A stretch of 64,000 nucleotides of DNA from Spirodela intermedia (Eukaryota; Streptophyta; Magnoliopsida; Alismatales; Araceae), in NCBI GenBank assembly GCA_902729315.2, contig LR746266.1:5090259-5154258 (forward strand). Direction: 5' to 3'. Position numbers and translations under genes: made by a program. The notes beneath the pieces were generated by a model. The model made no database searches. It was not told the origin of the DNA and worked only from the letters and a program-made list of their open reading frames with translations. Below are positions 37,859 through 48,600 of the stretch, piece by piece. Positions within the stretch are counted from its first letter, which is position 1, and the number at the start of each line of letters is the position of its first letter.

Positions 37859-38967
37859 TGCCGAACCCCCAGTCACAGGACCGCGCTCGATCTGACTGTA
37901 TCACACTACAACGGAAAGAGAGATCCAGAGATCCACACTGAGAGATTCCAGACGAACAGGAATCTCCGAAGGAAGGCTGTCGTGGAGGGATGCGCCCTCT
38001 CTGCTCGGTCTCGTGATTGCTTGTAGAGAGAGAAACGCTCCAAGAACAAGGAGGTACACGAAGATAGTTCTCCACTTCTGTCTCCGACCGTTACCTCCAC
38101 TCCCTCCTCGTAGATTTTTGCATATAAGTACCTATAACGACATGGCTACGCGGGTCGGATCGTATGGGGCCCCTCAACCCGAGACCCTAATGGGTCGTTC
38201 AAGGAAAGCCCAAGGGAGAGCTGTACGAGCACTATGCCGGTCTGGGCTAGGCCCATTAGGGTATAGGCACGGCAGGCACGAAATCATCCGAACTTATTCG
38301 GTATCATTAAATATTTATTTTCCGTGTGCAATCCCGTACTGGTCAGCGTAAATACCCATTAATGCCAATCTTCCATTCTCCGAATGAAAGTAGTGTGTGT
38401 GTGTGTGTGTGTGTTTGTGTGTTAGAGAGAGAGAGAGAGAGAGGACATGCCCATCTTCTTGACCTGAGAGACAGCGAGAAGACAGCACCTTAATACCTGT
38501 AGAGAGAGACACACACAGACAGACAGATGCTCATCGTCTTGACCTGAAAGAGTGTGTGTGTGTGTGATAGAGAGAGAGGGGGGGAGATGTCATCTTCTTG
38601 ACCTGAGAGAGAGCAAGAAGACAGCACCTTAATTTCGCCGTGTTCTTCTTTGATGTTTCCCTTCATCCATTCTTCTTCGCCTGAGCTTACCATGCCTCGC
38701 CCTGAGATACATGCGCCATTGCGCCTGAAACCGTACAGAAAGTACTTTGCGGTGGCGATTAGGTTGTGTGAGGGAGGGATGGAGACGGGTTGCAGACGAG
38801 AAAAGAAGAACGACTTCGTGGAGGATGATGATACCCTGAGAGCACAGAAAACGGGACATGGGACGGTTTACAGAAGGCCATGGGTATGTCCTTCTGAACC
38901 GATTTCTTCCAAAACAGGGTGAAGATGTCCCAGCAAAAACAGACGGAGAGGAGAAGGTCGGCCGTCT
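37859..38967. other. Intergenic DNA with GT/GA repeats
   Basis: The first 200 bases resemble the 5' leader of the Rab7 locus. 38380-38640 is repeat-rich (listed separately). The end should contain the dUTPase 3' UTR. No gene is supported; frames such as 38650-38922 lack domains. Confidence 0.6.
38393..38633. repeat. (GT)n/(GA)n microsatellites with a duplicated 43-base block
   Basis: A block reading CATCTTCTTGACCTGAGAGA, then AGAAGACAGCACCTTAAT, occurs at 38453-38494 and again at 38591-38632. A partial copy (CATCGTCTTGACCTGA) lies at 38532-38547. Each copy is preceded or followed by GT and GA runs, so the segment grew by tandem duplication of a repeat-plus-unique unit of about 138 bases. Confidence 0.85.
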
Positions 38968-39658
38968 TCAAGCACCAGTGGATCCAAACCCGCCGGCGCC
39001 CCTGACGGTGGAGTCCAGGTTCTCAACCTCGACCACCTCCGGCGTCATGATTCTCTCGATAATCAACTGCGCGATCCGGTCCCCGGCCTTCACCTCAAAA
39101 TGCACGTCCGAGTGGTTGAACAGGATGACGCCGACGGGGCCGCGGTAATCCGCGTCTACCACGCCTGCTCCGACGTCAATGGAGTGCTTCCACGCCAGTC
39201 CCGACCTGGGAGCTGCATAATCGGGCATCCCGCCCAAACGAGACAGCGTCAGAGCAAATATGGCAGAAACAACTACAGATTATGGCAGAGAGGCCTACCG
39301 ATTCGAGCATAGGTCCCTTGAGGAATAGAGATGCTGAGATCTGTGGGAACGAGGGCCTTTCCTCGTCCTGGAACCTTCATGTCCACCGCGCTGCGGATCA
39401 GATCTGAGACGTTAAGGGACCCGTAGGAGCGTAACATCAAATGTTTGGGAGGACGATGAGCGAATACCTGGAGAGATCGTAGCCGGCAGAGTAGGGGGAC
39501 CCTCTGGAAGGCAAGACGGCATTCTCCGACAGCCTCTTCACCCTCAAAAGGGGGACGTCCTCGGAGGCGCCATTGGACTCGACATGGAGGAGCTTCTGGA
39601 GCTTCGGCACTGGCCCTACCGCAACCTCCACGCCGCCGTTCTCCGCATCACCAGCCAT
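38968..39658 (-). CDS. DUT1: dUTPase (dUTP pyrophosphatase)
   Basis: A 175-residue homotrimeric-type dUTPase, which splits dUTP to dUMP and pyrophosphate, keeping uracil out of DNA and supplying dUMP for dTTP synthesis. Exons: 39468-39658, 39299-39390 and 38968-39212, GT-AG and in frame. All five family motifs are present: AGYDLSS (58-64), PRSGLAWK (96-103), [15 protein letters not shown] (from 109, with the catalytic Asp of VDADY), [10 protein letters not shown], and the P-loop-like [10 protein letters not shown] near the C terminus. The length and N terminus beginning MAGDAENGG fit cytosolic or nuclear plant forms. The frame stays open upstream with further ATGs at 39904 and 40012 (see findings), but E2F sites lie inside that stretch, so the ATG at 39658 is preferred. 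Confidence 0.94.
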
Positions 39659-39785
39659 CTTCCTTCCGGATCCCAGGGAGGAGGTGGAGGAATCAGAGGT
39701 TACCGCGTCGGGGGGAGCACGTCGTGTGGAACAGAGTCTGAATCTCCACGCTCTGCTGCGGAAGTTATCCTCCCAGAATAAGCTA

Positions 39786-39809
39786 TTTTTGGCGCCAAAA
39801 ATTCCCGCC
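39786..39809 (-). promoter_or_regulatory. E2F-type sites upstream of dUTPase
   Basis: TTTTTGGCGCCAAAAA (39786-39801) is a perfect palindrome of the E2F consensus TTTSGCGC read on both strands. It is followed at once by TTCCCGCC (39802-39809), a second E2F-like core. Both lie 128-151 bases before the chosen start codon. E2F sites drive S-phase genes in plants and dUTPase is such a gene, so function is likely though inferred. Confidence 0.82.
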
Positions 39810-39980
39810 ACCACAGGCCAAGATGAACTGATCGAGGACGGCGTCGCCAAGACTGACGTCACCAAGACGCAGAGACTCTGTGACGCTGGGTAGAGACGAA
39901 GCATGAGAACTCGGAATCGGCCGAATCTGCTCTGAATCCGCCAATCTGATCGAGGAAGAAGAAAGCCCTCTGAATTTGGG

Positions 39981-40112
39981 GGGTTTAGGGTTTGGGTCTT
40001 CACAGAGAGCATATTCGGACCCGATTTGAATGCTCCGGGTGTCCGGTACGGACCTCTAATGGGCCCAACAAGGAAGATGGAGTGACTAATGGGCTCCACA
40101 GACTGGGGCCCA
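39981..40112 (-). promoter_or_regulatory. Telo-box and site II cluster upstream of dUTPase
   Basis: GGGTTTAGGGTTTGGG (39981-39996) is a telo-box, and TGGGCCCA (40060-40067) and GGCCCA (40107-40112) are site II cores. This combination is known from promoters of PCNA, ribosomal-protein and other proliferation genes in plants. It lies 320-450 bases before the dUTPase start, upstream of the E2F sites. Confidence 0.7.
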
Positions 40113-41546
40113 ATTGGTGTAAAGAGAACGTCCTTTTCGTCTCCGTCCACGTGGAGAGAGATCCATACCTTCTTCAAGCTCCGACGCTGCCCTGAAGCTT
40201 CCACGGAGGAATCGGGCACATCTGCACGGTACGTCGCGCGCGCGCACAATCATCTCCACCACATGAAATGCAGGAGAAGTCAGGAGAAAGAGGAGGAGAG
40301 TACGAAGAAGGCGATTGAGATCGACGACCGCGGCGATAGAGCACGCGGTTGATCTTGCATTCCACGGGAGGGATCAACAGCCTGTCGACCGACGGCGATC
40401 GGGTCCGATCCTCTCCGATCGATCCCGTAGGAAACTGTGTCGTCAGGGAGCCGGCCAGCGGACGTCGGTGATCCGACTCGCGCGAAGCACCGCCGAAGCT
40501 TCCGCGCCGATGAGGTCCCCCCGCCTGCGTCCAAGCGAGTGAGACACCTTCATCTCTCTCTCTCTCCAGCAGAGGAATCTGGAGCAGCCTGGCGACGTTG
40601 TTCTCGTGCAAATTAAAGTGAACTGCCTCTATCGAGAAATCAACAACGAGGATCGGAGAGACTACAAGGCCTGCGCGGCATGAAAAACAGCCTAAAGTTG
40701 GTATAATACTTTTCCGGCGAGCAACCAAGAAGGAGATGCCTCACTGTTGTGGAAGAAAGAGAGAGAGTCACCTAATCACGGACGTTCAGGCCGTGACCTT
40801 GCCTGCTTGGACCTCCGCCGGCGCCCGTCGCTGTCGAAAACGAACAGTAATCGATGACGATCTCACGACACACGAATGTCGGACTTCGCACGAGTAGCAT
40901 TTCACGCGTGCGAGATCTCCCACCCCCCCGTTCCCCCTCCATTTTCGCACGCGCGCGAAGGATGAACGCACATTTACGTTGTTGCGCGTACGCACATCAC
41001 ATCAGGTCTATTTCTGCTCTGAATTCCTCTAGGTCCACGTCAGCAGTGAGTCCAGATCGGCCACCCACCACCTTCGGGGACAAGGGATGCGACGATCTAG
41101 CAGAGCCATCTGGAAGAGGACGAGGAAGGTCTGTGGAGCTCCGCCGCTCAGAGCAGGTGGGAATCTGGAATATTTGAGGAGAGAAGTCAAAGCGATCTCA
41201 GTTGGGCGGCCTCGGGAAAGAGAAGAGAGGGACCGCCACGACAGCAGAGCTCTATAAGTGGGAGACTGGGAGAGGAAGCTAGAGAGAGAGAGAGAGAGAG
41301 GGAGTTCACCATCAGCCTTCTTCCGTGGTGGCGAAGTGGTGTGAACTGCAGGAGGAGATCGTGGAGCCATTTCTATATACGCAGGCCATGCGAAGAGGTG
41401 GGAGGAGCAGTAGCAGGTAGCGGTGTTGTTCATACCGAGTGTTCTGTAGCTGTTCGCTGTTGTGCACCGGACGTCGTCTGTTGGGGATGGGTGGAGCATG
41501 GGATGGCAGCCGGCGGCGAAGGGCGTCGGGAGGTGTGCCCGTGTCA
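40113..41546. other. Divergent promoter region between dUTPase and the transporter
   Basis: About 1.4 kb, GC-rich for this window. Open frames on both strands (for example 40174-40728 minus, 40854-41177 plus, 41029-41547 minus) are Arg/Ser/Pro-rich and match no family I know. GC-rich non-coding DNA easily produces such frames. (GA)n occurs at 41281-41300. The last 100-200 bases should be the transporter's 5' leader. Confidence 0.5.
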
Positions 41547-44484
41547 ATGGCGCTGTTCGGCTCCTGCTGTTGCTGCTGCCTTGTCTTAGCTCAAGTCGTC
41601 AGCGCAGAGAGGCCCCTCCGGTCATTGGGAGATTCCGCGGTGGCCGACGTTGTCAGGGAGGAGGTGGCGGTAGAGTCGTTCATCACCCGCTTCGTCGAAC
41701 CCTTGCTTCGCCTGTATACTCATGTTTGGCCGGTGAGGGCCCTCTCTCTCTCTCTCTCTCGCTCGCTCGCTCTGTGTACGGTTTCTCCGGGATCTGCCTC
41801 TGAACCGAAGAGGTTAAACAGGACATGGAGCTAGGTTGGAAGCTGGTGCTTGGCTCGCTCATCGGCTTCCTAGGTGCTGCCTTGGGGAGCATTGGTGGAG
41901 TCGGCGGCGGCGGGATCTTCGTTCCAATGTTCACACTCATCATTGGTTTCGACCCTAAGACGTCTACAGCACTCTCCAAATGTACGATTGTGGGATCTTC
42001 GTTCTTCATAATCTCGCTTCGCGAGTGTTCTTTGTCTAAAGGTCTTCTTCCACATTGGTATGAATTTTGCAGGTATGATCATGGGGGCGGCGTGTTCCAC
42101 TGTTTACTATAACCTTAGGATGCGGCACCCGACTCTAAATCTGCCAGTGATAGACTACGATCTTGCCCTGCTCTTCCAACCCATGCTCATGCTGGGCATC
42201 AGCATCGGCGTCACCTTCAACGTTATTTTCCCTGATTGGGCCGTCACCGTCCTCCTCATCATCCTCTTCCTCGGTAAGTTCTTCCTTCATAATTCCCCAA
42301 TTCTTATTTAGTTCTTACCATTCAATAAAACGAGAAGAAAGCGGATCCTGAAATTCAATTGATGAATAAAATGCTTTAGAGAAGATCTGTACGTTTTCTC
42401 TGTTTATAATCCATTGGAAAATGCTAGGTACTTCAACGAGGGCATTCTTCAAAGGCATAGAGACCTGGAAGAAGGAGACCATAATGAAGAAGGCGAGGCC
42501 TCCACGCCTCTCCCTCACTCCCCTTCCTATACTCTGGCTTGTCCTTGTCTGTTTTATTTACTGGGTTTTATTTCTTTGTGCGAACAGGAAGCGGCTCGTC
42601 TGTTGGAAGCATCCCCGCAACCCAGTGGTAGATCCCTCAGACCGGCGTAATCTCTAAGATTACTCCCTAGATTATCCTGCTTGATTTTCCTTACAAAAAT
42701 TCCTATTTGATTTCTTCATTTCAGACAGCCCTGCTCTGGGTTATAGATCTCTCTCGGGCGGCCCGAATGCTAACATGCAGATGAAGTCCCAATCAGATGA
42801 CAAGGTGGATCTAAAAAAGTTTACCTGAACTCTTCGGTGATTGTATGGAGGAAATGATCTTTGCTTTGTCTTCTAGGCGTCCTTTGTGGAGAATGTTCGA
42901 TGGAAAGATTTCACACTGCTGCTGTTTGTGTGGGTCGCGTTCCTTGCGGTGCAGATAGTTAAGGTGACAATCATTCGTGAGGATTCACCGACTGTTAGAA
43001 ACCTAATTTGGTATTCTTTCATCGGAGCTGAAACACTTAAAATATACGGATATGCTTCTCGTCTTTAATTGCTAACAGATTAACATGTATGACCCAATTA
43101 ATTTATTTTATGTCACATCAGTGTGTGGTCATATTATTCGACTGCACTACTTACTTTTATTGTGTTTTATGCAAAAAATCTGGAGGTCAACTTTTATGCT
43201 GAAGGATGTGAAAAACCTTTTCTTTGAAAGATTCATTTACATTATACGATCAAATGTGTATAGACTGTTATTTATCTTTAACACAACTGAAACACGGCTA
43301 TAGAAATTATTTTCTCTGGAATCACCGTTTATGCTTCCGCACAATGTTAAGTTGCATCATTATGAGTTAAACTAATATGTGCAGACATTTGCCAAGACCT
43401 GCTCCACGGAATACTGGATTCTGAACGCACTTCAGGTTCGAAAGACACCCGCCTATCTGTCAGTCATGTAAATCAGAAGGATATCATCTAAAGAGAATTG
43501 ATCCTACAGTCAAAATGAGATCACCCACATCATTTGTTGGCTATCCGAGCATTCCATTATTAGTTTGGGATGGTAGTACTCACCGGAGGTCCATTAATTT
43601 TTCCCTACACAAAGGTACCGATCGCCGCTGCTGTGACTCTCTACGAGGCCATCAGCTTGTACAACGGGAAGAGGACCATCTTGTCAAGGGGAAAGCTAGA
43701 CATGAGTTGGAAAGTACATCAGTTCTTCCTCTATTGCTTCTGTGGAATACTGGCTGGAATCGTGGGAGGCCTGCTTGGTCTTGGGGGAGGATTCATCTTG
43801 GGGCCTCTCTTCCTTGAGCTCGGTGTCCCCCCTCAGGTGATGTCCCTTCCAATCTCTTAAACATGAAACACTAGACATTTCAAAATTTTCGCACCAGACT
43901 TACTCAAATGGCTCCGTATTATTCACCGAAACATGAGTCAGACCAACTGGATGCTCAATACTGAAAATCCTGGATGTTCTTCCGCCACAGGTTGCAAGTG
44001 CGACTTCAACATTTGCCATGGCATTCTCATCTTCCATGTCTGTGATTCAATACTACCTGCTGGATCGCTTCCCTTTACCATATGGTAAGATCCTAAACAC
44101 CCCTCCCAACCACGGAAAGCACCAAAAACTGTATTCTAGAGACCCCAGATTGAGTCCAACACAAACACCCGTCTCTGCTGCAGCCGCCTACTTCATGTTC
44201 TTGGCCACGCTCGCCGCCTTCACCGGCCAGCACATCGTACGGAAGCTGATCATGTTGCTGGGCAGAGCGTCACTGATAATCTTCGTCCTCTCGTTGATCA
44301 TCTTCGTTAGCGCCATCAGCTTAGGTGAATATAACTCGGTTTATGACGTTCTTCGCCATTTTCGCTCCTAGTTCGTGCCGGAGCTCTAATTATGTCCGAC
44401 GCAGGTGGAGTGGGCATAGCGAACATGATCAAGAAGCTGGAGAGGGATGAGTACATGGGTTTCGAGAATCTATGCTACCACTAG
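41547..44484 (+). CDS. TauE/SafE family membrane anion transporter
   Basis: A 468-residue polytopic protein like the plant sulfite exporter TauE/SafE family. Exons: 41547-41732, 41822-41981, 42073-42273, 42428-42492, 42588-42627, 42725-42804, 42877-42963, 43385-43435, 43615-43836, 43991-44084, 44184-44324 and 44405-44484. A signal-like N terminus ([20 protein letters not shown]) leads into two TauE halves. The first half has [20 protein letters not shown] and KCMIMGAA. The second has [19 protein letters not shown], then [20 protein letters not shown]. They are joined by a hydrophilic cytosolic loop (about residues 190-245), and about eight further membrane segments are visible. The C terminus ends [10 protein letters not shown]. 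The family moves sulfite, organosulfonates or related anions in bacteria; the plant substrate is not established. Intron 4 appears to start with GC rather than GT. Confidence 0.9.
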
Positions 44485-45554
44485 AGATGAACTTTGGTGG
44501 AGCCCAAAGGTGAAGATGAATTTTACTGTTCTCAAGGGGGATCCTTTCTTTCTCTTTGTTTCTGTTCAGCGTATGCTCTTTCTATAGATGCAGATCCCAA
44601 CCTCCTATATATCTATATAAATATCCTTAATACAGACAGGTGTGGATGGTGTCAGAGAGTCTATTAGAGTATGAATACAACAGGCCAGCTCTCATGCTGT
44701 CCTAGTTATGGGCCCAAAAATGTCGGCCCATATTGGGTGTACATGTATTCACACATGCCCTTTTACAGAAAGAAACGAAGATCAGGCCTTACAGTACAAT
44801 TCATGCACACGTCCACATGTGTACACAGTGTCAGAAAGCCAAGAACCCAATAGGAACACCCTCATATAGGCCCACTAGGTCAGCCCATTATCTGCTTGGT
44901 ATATAAATAGGTGATAAGAGGTGCTAGGGATCAGTTCCCTGATATATACTTTCCATTTTTGACAGATGAAAGAGTTTTAATGTCAGAGGCTGATGATACA
45001 TTAGCAAGGTCTTCAACCTCACCATTCCATTTGGCTTCATTCAGAAGGCTGAGTGTTCATAAGAGCAGAATGAAGATGCTAAGTATTGGTGAGATAGATA
45101 TGGAACTGGAGCAATCAATCAGAATCTGAGTGGGTCATTGGGTTTACTAGGAGCTAATCAAATGTAGGCCATGCAACAGTTTTCTTCAGATGATGATACG
45201 AAGGGCTGGGTGGGTCAATGAAATCACAACCCATGAGCACACTTTGTCGGACACCTTATTTTTAAGTGAATGCAGTGCAGGGAAGCTACCTGAATCAAAT
45301 CAACCGGGTAGTTCAGATGATCACAAAAATAGCATGGAAAAGAGGACCCGAAGGACAAGAACTGTCTAATCACGAGCTCTTATCGCAGCTAGCAGACGCA
45401 AAAGAGAGTCAAAGGGGCCCCGATGGAGTTAAATCGCACGAACTGGCTTCACTACAGGAGATTGCCACACGTTCATAGATGCAAAAATGGGCAGAATCCA
45501 GCCGACAAAAGGTCACCTTAGATACCCATGGGAGCTGAGGCTATGAGAGATAGA

Positions 45555-45593
<39 letters not shown>

Positions 45594-45631
45594 CCCTACC
45601 CGGAGGAGACCAACAGGTGCATACACGAACT
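44485..45631. other. Intergenic DNA between the transporter and AGB1 3' ends
   Basis: The two genes converge here, so both 3' UTRs are expected. GGGCCC and GGCCCA blocks near 44710-44740 and a TATAAATAG near 44902-44910 look promoter-like, and short open frames follow (44911-45129 and 45266-45478 plus), but no product is recognised. It could hold a solo LTR or a small unannotated transcript. (GA)n lies at about 45547-45590, directly downstream of AGB1. Confidence 0.45.
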
Positions 45632-48600
45632 CTATATAACCCTCCTGTGTCCACCGAATGCCCAGATCTGCAAATAGACGCAATGCGAAAGAGGCTTACT
45701 TGGCAGTGACAAGAATACATATAACACAAAAAATTTCATGATCACCACCTGGTAGCAGTTAGTGGCAAATAGACACCTACCTTCAGGTTTTTATCCGAGC
45801 TCCCTGTGCACAGGGCGCTTCCATCAGATGACAGACTGAGACTAGATATTCTGCCCTCATGAGTGTTCTGAAGCGTTCCCAGATTTAGAACTACCTGGCA
45901 TGCAAAGGGAGGTGGAGTTAGTACCAACCAGGATAATCATCACTAGAGGCTACCATACAACATGTTCATATATGCACATAGACCTAGAAAATGTACCGAA
46001 ATTAGCACAAAATCCGATAGAAAATAGAGACCGCCAACCTCATGTTTCCCAAAATGCTATGAGGATTTCTTCCCAGTGTGAAACCAGTTGGTTCCATTTT
46101 TTGAGAATTTCTGCTACTCTCAAGTACTTCATCTCTCCATCATTCCATATGGTAATATAAAGAGTAAAGAGGAGTATGTGAACTAAGTAAATTCATCCAC
46201 TTTAGGTATTATTGATTCATCAAAAAAGACACTTTCCAGACAGAAAGAGACTCCTTCCTGTACGAGTAGCGAAGAACTATAGAGAGCTGTGGTGTGGTTG
46301 ATGTGTCACTGGGTCTTCCAAAACGAAAGAAATTGTTCCATCCATAGCCACATTATTTGCTTAGTATATCCGTATATAATATCAGGAGCACATTTATGTC
46401 CAAAGTTTCCATAGTTTAGACAAAAACCGTGTGTGCATACATAAATAAAGAAGATGAACAGCTCGGATTGTAAGGTGGGAACGACAGCATACCTGGGCGA
46501 CTAAGGTGTCCCAGACATAGCAATCTCCATTTGAGTATGCAGCAAATAGTAGTCTGCCCGAGGCGGAAAATGCAATGGAGGTGACAAGCGGGGCATCGCC
46601 TCCGTCGTATGGTTCTTGGCTGTAAGCTTGGAGTTGATGCCCAGTTCTTAGATCAAATAATCTGCAAGTACCATCATCAGATCCGGTCCCAAATCTTTTC
46701 CCATCAGGGAAGAACTTTACTGCGTTTACATCCGCTGCATGGTCATGGTAGGTGCGAACAGCCCGACTGGCAATTCGCATATCCCAGAGCCGAGCAGTTG
46801 CATCGCATGATCCAGAGACGAACACTTTTGGGTCTGAACTGTTGATGGAGATGCTGAAAAAAGGACATCACAAGACCACCTGAATAATTGGGCGCGGCGC
46901 TCACACAATGCTAGAAAAAACAACGAAATAAAATAACATGACATCTGCAAAGTCCCATTCATTTTTTACGTTCATGTTTTCTGGTTAGTTTCTAAGATCC
47001 CAAGGCAATAATTACTTGATGTTTGCAACTCTCAAATGCAAAGAATTTAACAGGTATAAAAGAGGAAAAAGATTCATCACCATTACAAGAGATGACACTG
47101 TTCTTAAAAAAAATGGATTTTATGTTCAGTGCATTTTTTTAGCAAAGTTTGCTTAGTCAACTGATAGGAAGGATAAAAGATATTCGTAAAGATATTGCAA
47201 TGCATCCATAAGGGACTTAAACAGAAAACATTAAGGACAGCAAGACCACTGATGTAGCAACGTAAGCAAGTAGCCAGCTTCTCAGTACAAACAAAAATGT
47301 GGATACTGCATGCGAAAAATGGGCCAGAACGTTGACTTTTAGGAAGATATCAACGTAAATACCATGATTTCTCTCTACTCTCTCTATATCATCCCTTGTT
47401 TGGGTTTAACTGTCCGCTTTCCATCGATCCCTAGTAGTTTTATCATTTAGGTGATCTAACACTGTCAATGTACACACAAAGAAGCAACAAAGTTCTACCT
47501 TTCTCCATGGAAATGAAGCTTTTTCTTCAAGCAATGGAGGCAAATTTTCATCTAATAAAAACTATAACGCCAAATGTATGTTATAGCACCAAATGTATGC
47601 TAAATTTTATTTTAAAAGGTGAAGAAAGAAGATTTTGATGAAACATAATTATAGTACTGCATAAATATCATGAAGAAAAAATTTCTCTAATATTTCATGC
47701 AATTCATACCAAGCAATATTGTTAATACTTTTTAATTTTTTTTAGTTCCCATCGAAACAGATTGATGATTAGGATATCGTAGCCTATTCGATTTTGAAAA
47801 ATCCCATCCAGATATCTTCTGTTACATCAAAAACCCATGTCACTGCATATTTATATTCTTTCAAGCTGAGTTGACTTCTCATTTTCTGTATAGAGAAAGA
47901 AATAACTCATTCTAAAAAGTATTTAGAAATGAGAACCTTGCCCCCAAAATATATCCTGACATTCTTCTGCTACATTAAAAGACACTAAAAAGCTATAAAA
48001 AAAAATCAAGAAAGAGAAAAAAATTGCCTTCAAACTTAAAAACTGGTTTGAACATTCTCAGCTCCACCTCAAGTACAATAAATAAGTAAAACAGCCCAGC
48101 CTAGGGTTAACGTGTGGATCTCTACGACCTCTATCATGCTAATTTCTCCTCCATATTTTTCGTTATTAAAGAGATAAAACTCCACATGTTTTCTGTCACC
48201 TTCTGTAATATTTAAAGCATGGGAAAAATTTAGCTTAAGCATATAAAATATCCCTCATTTTCCATTGTCTTCTCCAAGAAATTCGAGAGGATCTGCACCT
48301 TTCATGGTCGTGTCTGTTGAAGAACACATTTAGAAGATGACTGTCATGTACTTATAGCACCATATATGGACAGGACGGTTCTATTTTGTCCATTGCAAAA
48401 CCTAAGTTATATGCTCCATGAAGTGCCAATGAGTGCCAATGGCCTTGCAGGACATTCAAAGGCGTAGTCCTCTAACAATGAGTAGAACTAAAAAGCTAAA
48501 AAAAGTTAACAATCACGAAAAAAATAATACTAAATAAAACATAATTATCCACGTTTGACCAATGCCCTTGAGAGCATGTACCTCAGCACATCTGCAGTGT

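Noticed and set aside
39904-40249. Calling the dUTPase start at the far upstream ATG of the open frame
   Set aside because: Family length and N terminus fit the ATG at 39658, and E2F, telo-box and site II motifs occupy the upstream stretch. Kept only as a finding to test.
40174-41547. Long Arg/Ser-rich frames on both strands between dUTPase and the transporter
   Set aside because: GC-rich promoter DNA gives such frames by chance. None resembles a protein family, and they overlap one another on opposite strands.
42421-42657. Continuous 78-codon frame through TauE intron 4
   Set aside because: It leaves the conserved sequence after MKK and runs into stops; the GC-AG splice restores the family reading frame.
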